From Aristolochia californica (Eukaryota; Streptophyta; Magnoliopsida; Piperales; Aristolochiaceae): DNA of 64,000 bases. Position numbers and translations under genes: made by a program. The notes beneath the pieces are model-generated. The model saw only the letters and a program-made list of their open reading frames with translations. It was not told the DNA's origin and made no database searches. This document shows positions 63,352 through 64,000 of the stretch, piece by piece (the first letter of the stretch is position 1; each line of letters opens with the position of its first letter). The DNA is taken from NCBI GenBank assembly GCA_029961685.1, contig JARWKL010000007.1, positions 14,393,013-14,457,012 on the forward strand, read 5' to 3'.

Positions 63352-64000
63352 TTGTGGTGTGTGAATAGATATTTTTTATTTACATTAGTTATTTTTAAAA
63401 TATTTTTCACACCTCAACTATAAAAGTTTTATTTTGTTGTGATCTTTTTTGCCTTTTTTGTTTACGGGGTGAAGGGGGAGCGAAAACTCAAAGTTTTGAT
63501 TTAAGAAAAAAGTGTACATCTAAAATGGAAATGAACAATGCACAAATGTAGAGAGAGATATTTCCAAAGAGTGTCTGTATGTTTTAGGGATCGTATGCAC
63601 TTTTTCGTTTTTATATCTAAGGTTTTGCAATCGTCGGGAAACGGGGGAGGCGGGCGATTTTCAACTGAGTGTTGTCTTCAAATCCATAAATCATTTCCTT
63701 CAAAAATATCGCCCGTTATGCATGATAAATCACTTTACAATCATCTATGAAATTTAGCTCAATTTTTTGAATATGGGCAAAATAATGGCTTGTTTGACTC
63801 GAGCAAAATCCCACCACACGTTCACTTGAGAATTTAATGAGCGTTTGTAATTCTCTTTAAAAGCTTTGGATCCATAGGTCATATGAATCTATAACATGTT
63901 TCTAGCATGCATATCCATTTTTAAAACATGAGTAGAAAAAATCTCCTTCATGTAAAATTCCGAGATATTAGTTTTGGACTAGTGGAATTTCCCAAACTTG
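63352..64000 (+). repeat. B monomer, cut by the window edge
   Basis: Head, G-rich box (near 63637-63656) and tail (TTTCTAGCATGC) are class B. The A leader ATATTAGTTTTGG is present just before the end, so about 25 bp are missing before the next A anchor and the array clearly continues. Confidence 0.93.

Larger units (their letters stand above)
1..64000. repeat. Satellite DNA array, ~674-bp monomer, A-C-B higher-order structure
   Basis: Ninety-five successive monomers can be anchored on the TTG of CATTTGTGKTG. 76 of 94 spacings are 672-676 bp, and the other 18 are 633-671 bp apart from 679, 876 and 210. Three sequence classes (A, C, B) alternate, mainly in the order A-C-B. Class-independent blocks such as CACTTGAGAATTTAATGAGC and CCATTTTTAAAACATG recur in nearly every monomer. 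No unique sequence, transposon or gene interrupts the array. Function is unknown; long homogeneous arrays of this kind typify centromeric, pericentromeric or subtelomeric heterochromatin, but this window alone cannot say which. Confidence 0.98.

Noticed and set aside
1..64000. CENP-B box
   Set aside because: I looked for TTCGnnnnAnnCGGG-like sequence. The CGGG motifs here (GACTCGGG, TTCGGGATG, GTCGGG) do not fit the spacing.
1..64000. CRISPR array or bacterial repeat
   Set aside because: The repeat unit is 674 bp with no unique spacers, no cas genes and no bacterial coding sequence.

Overview
The window is one uninterrupted satellite-DNA array. From base 1 to base 64000 the sequence is AT-rich tandem repeat with a monomer of about 674 bp. 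I see no gene, RNA gene, transposon, CRISPR array or unique sequence. I placed 95 monomers with one conserved anchor, the TTG in CATTTGTGKTG (K = G or T) that follows the block AACAAAACTTTTGTGTT. 76 of the 94 anchor-to-anchor distances are 672-676 bp, and local insertions, deletions or fusions account for most of the rest. Such an array means a eukaryotic chromosome, probably centromeric, pericentromeric or subtelomeric heterochromatin. A long AT-rich monomer with higher-order structure would fit a plant, but nothing here fixes the species and I do not recognise the family.

The monomers fall into three diagnostic classes, named here A, C and B. The basic higher-order repeat (HOR) is the trimer A-C-B of about 2.02 kb. 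By anchor there are 32 A, 30 C and 33 B monomers, plus a partial B at the left edge and a headless C fused to an A near 62.7 kb.

Layout: 1-24.1 kb is mostly A-C-B trimers with many small deletions, skipped or extra monomers, two related C/B chimeras (8568, 16084), a truncated B (11902) and a B-B-B run (22149-24134). 24.1-34.9 kb mixes A-C-B trimers with A-B dimers (about 1.35 kb), most of which descend from one A/C crossover. 34.87-47.0 kb is two tandem copies of a 6064-bp nine-monomer block (three trimers), differing at only about two dozen sites that I could spot. 47.0-55.0 kb shows a six-monomer period of about 4.04 kb. 55.0-64.0 kb has a C-C junction, a run of closely related trimers, and a 472-bp deletion that fuses A to C.

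Nothing here looks like genes working together. The short ORFs that recur on both strands are by-products of copying the same monomer. What can be read is a record of unequal exchange, local amplification, gene-conversion-like patches and microhomology deletion. Conserved palindromes and a B-specific G-rich box are the only candidates for sequence-level function.
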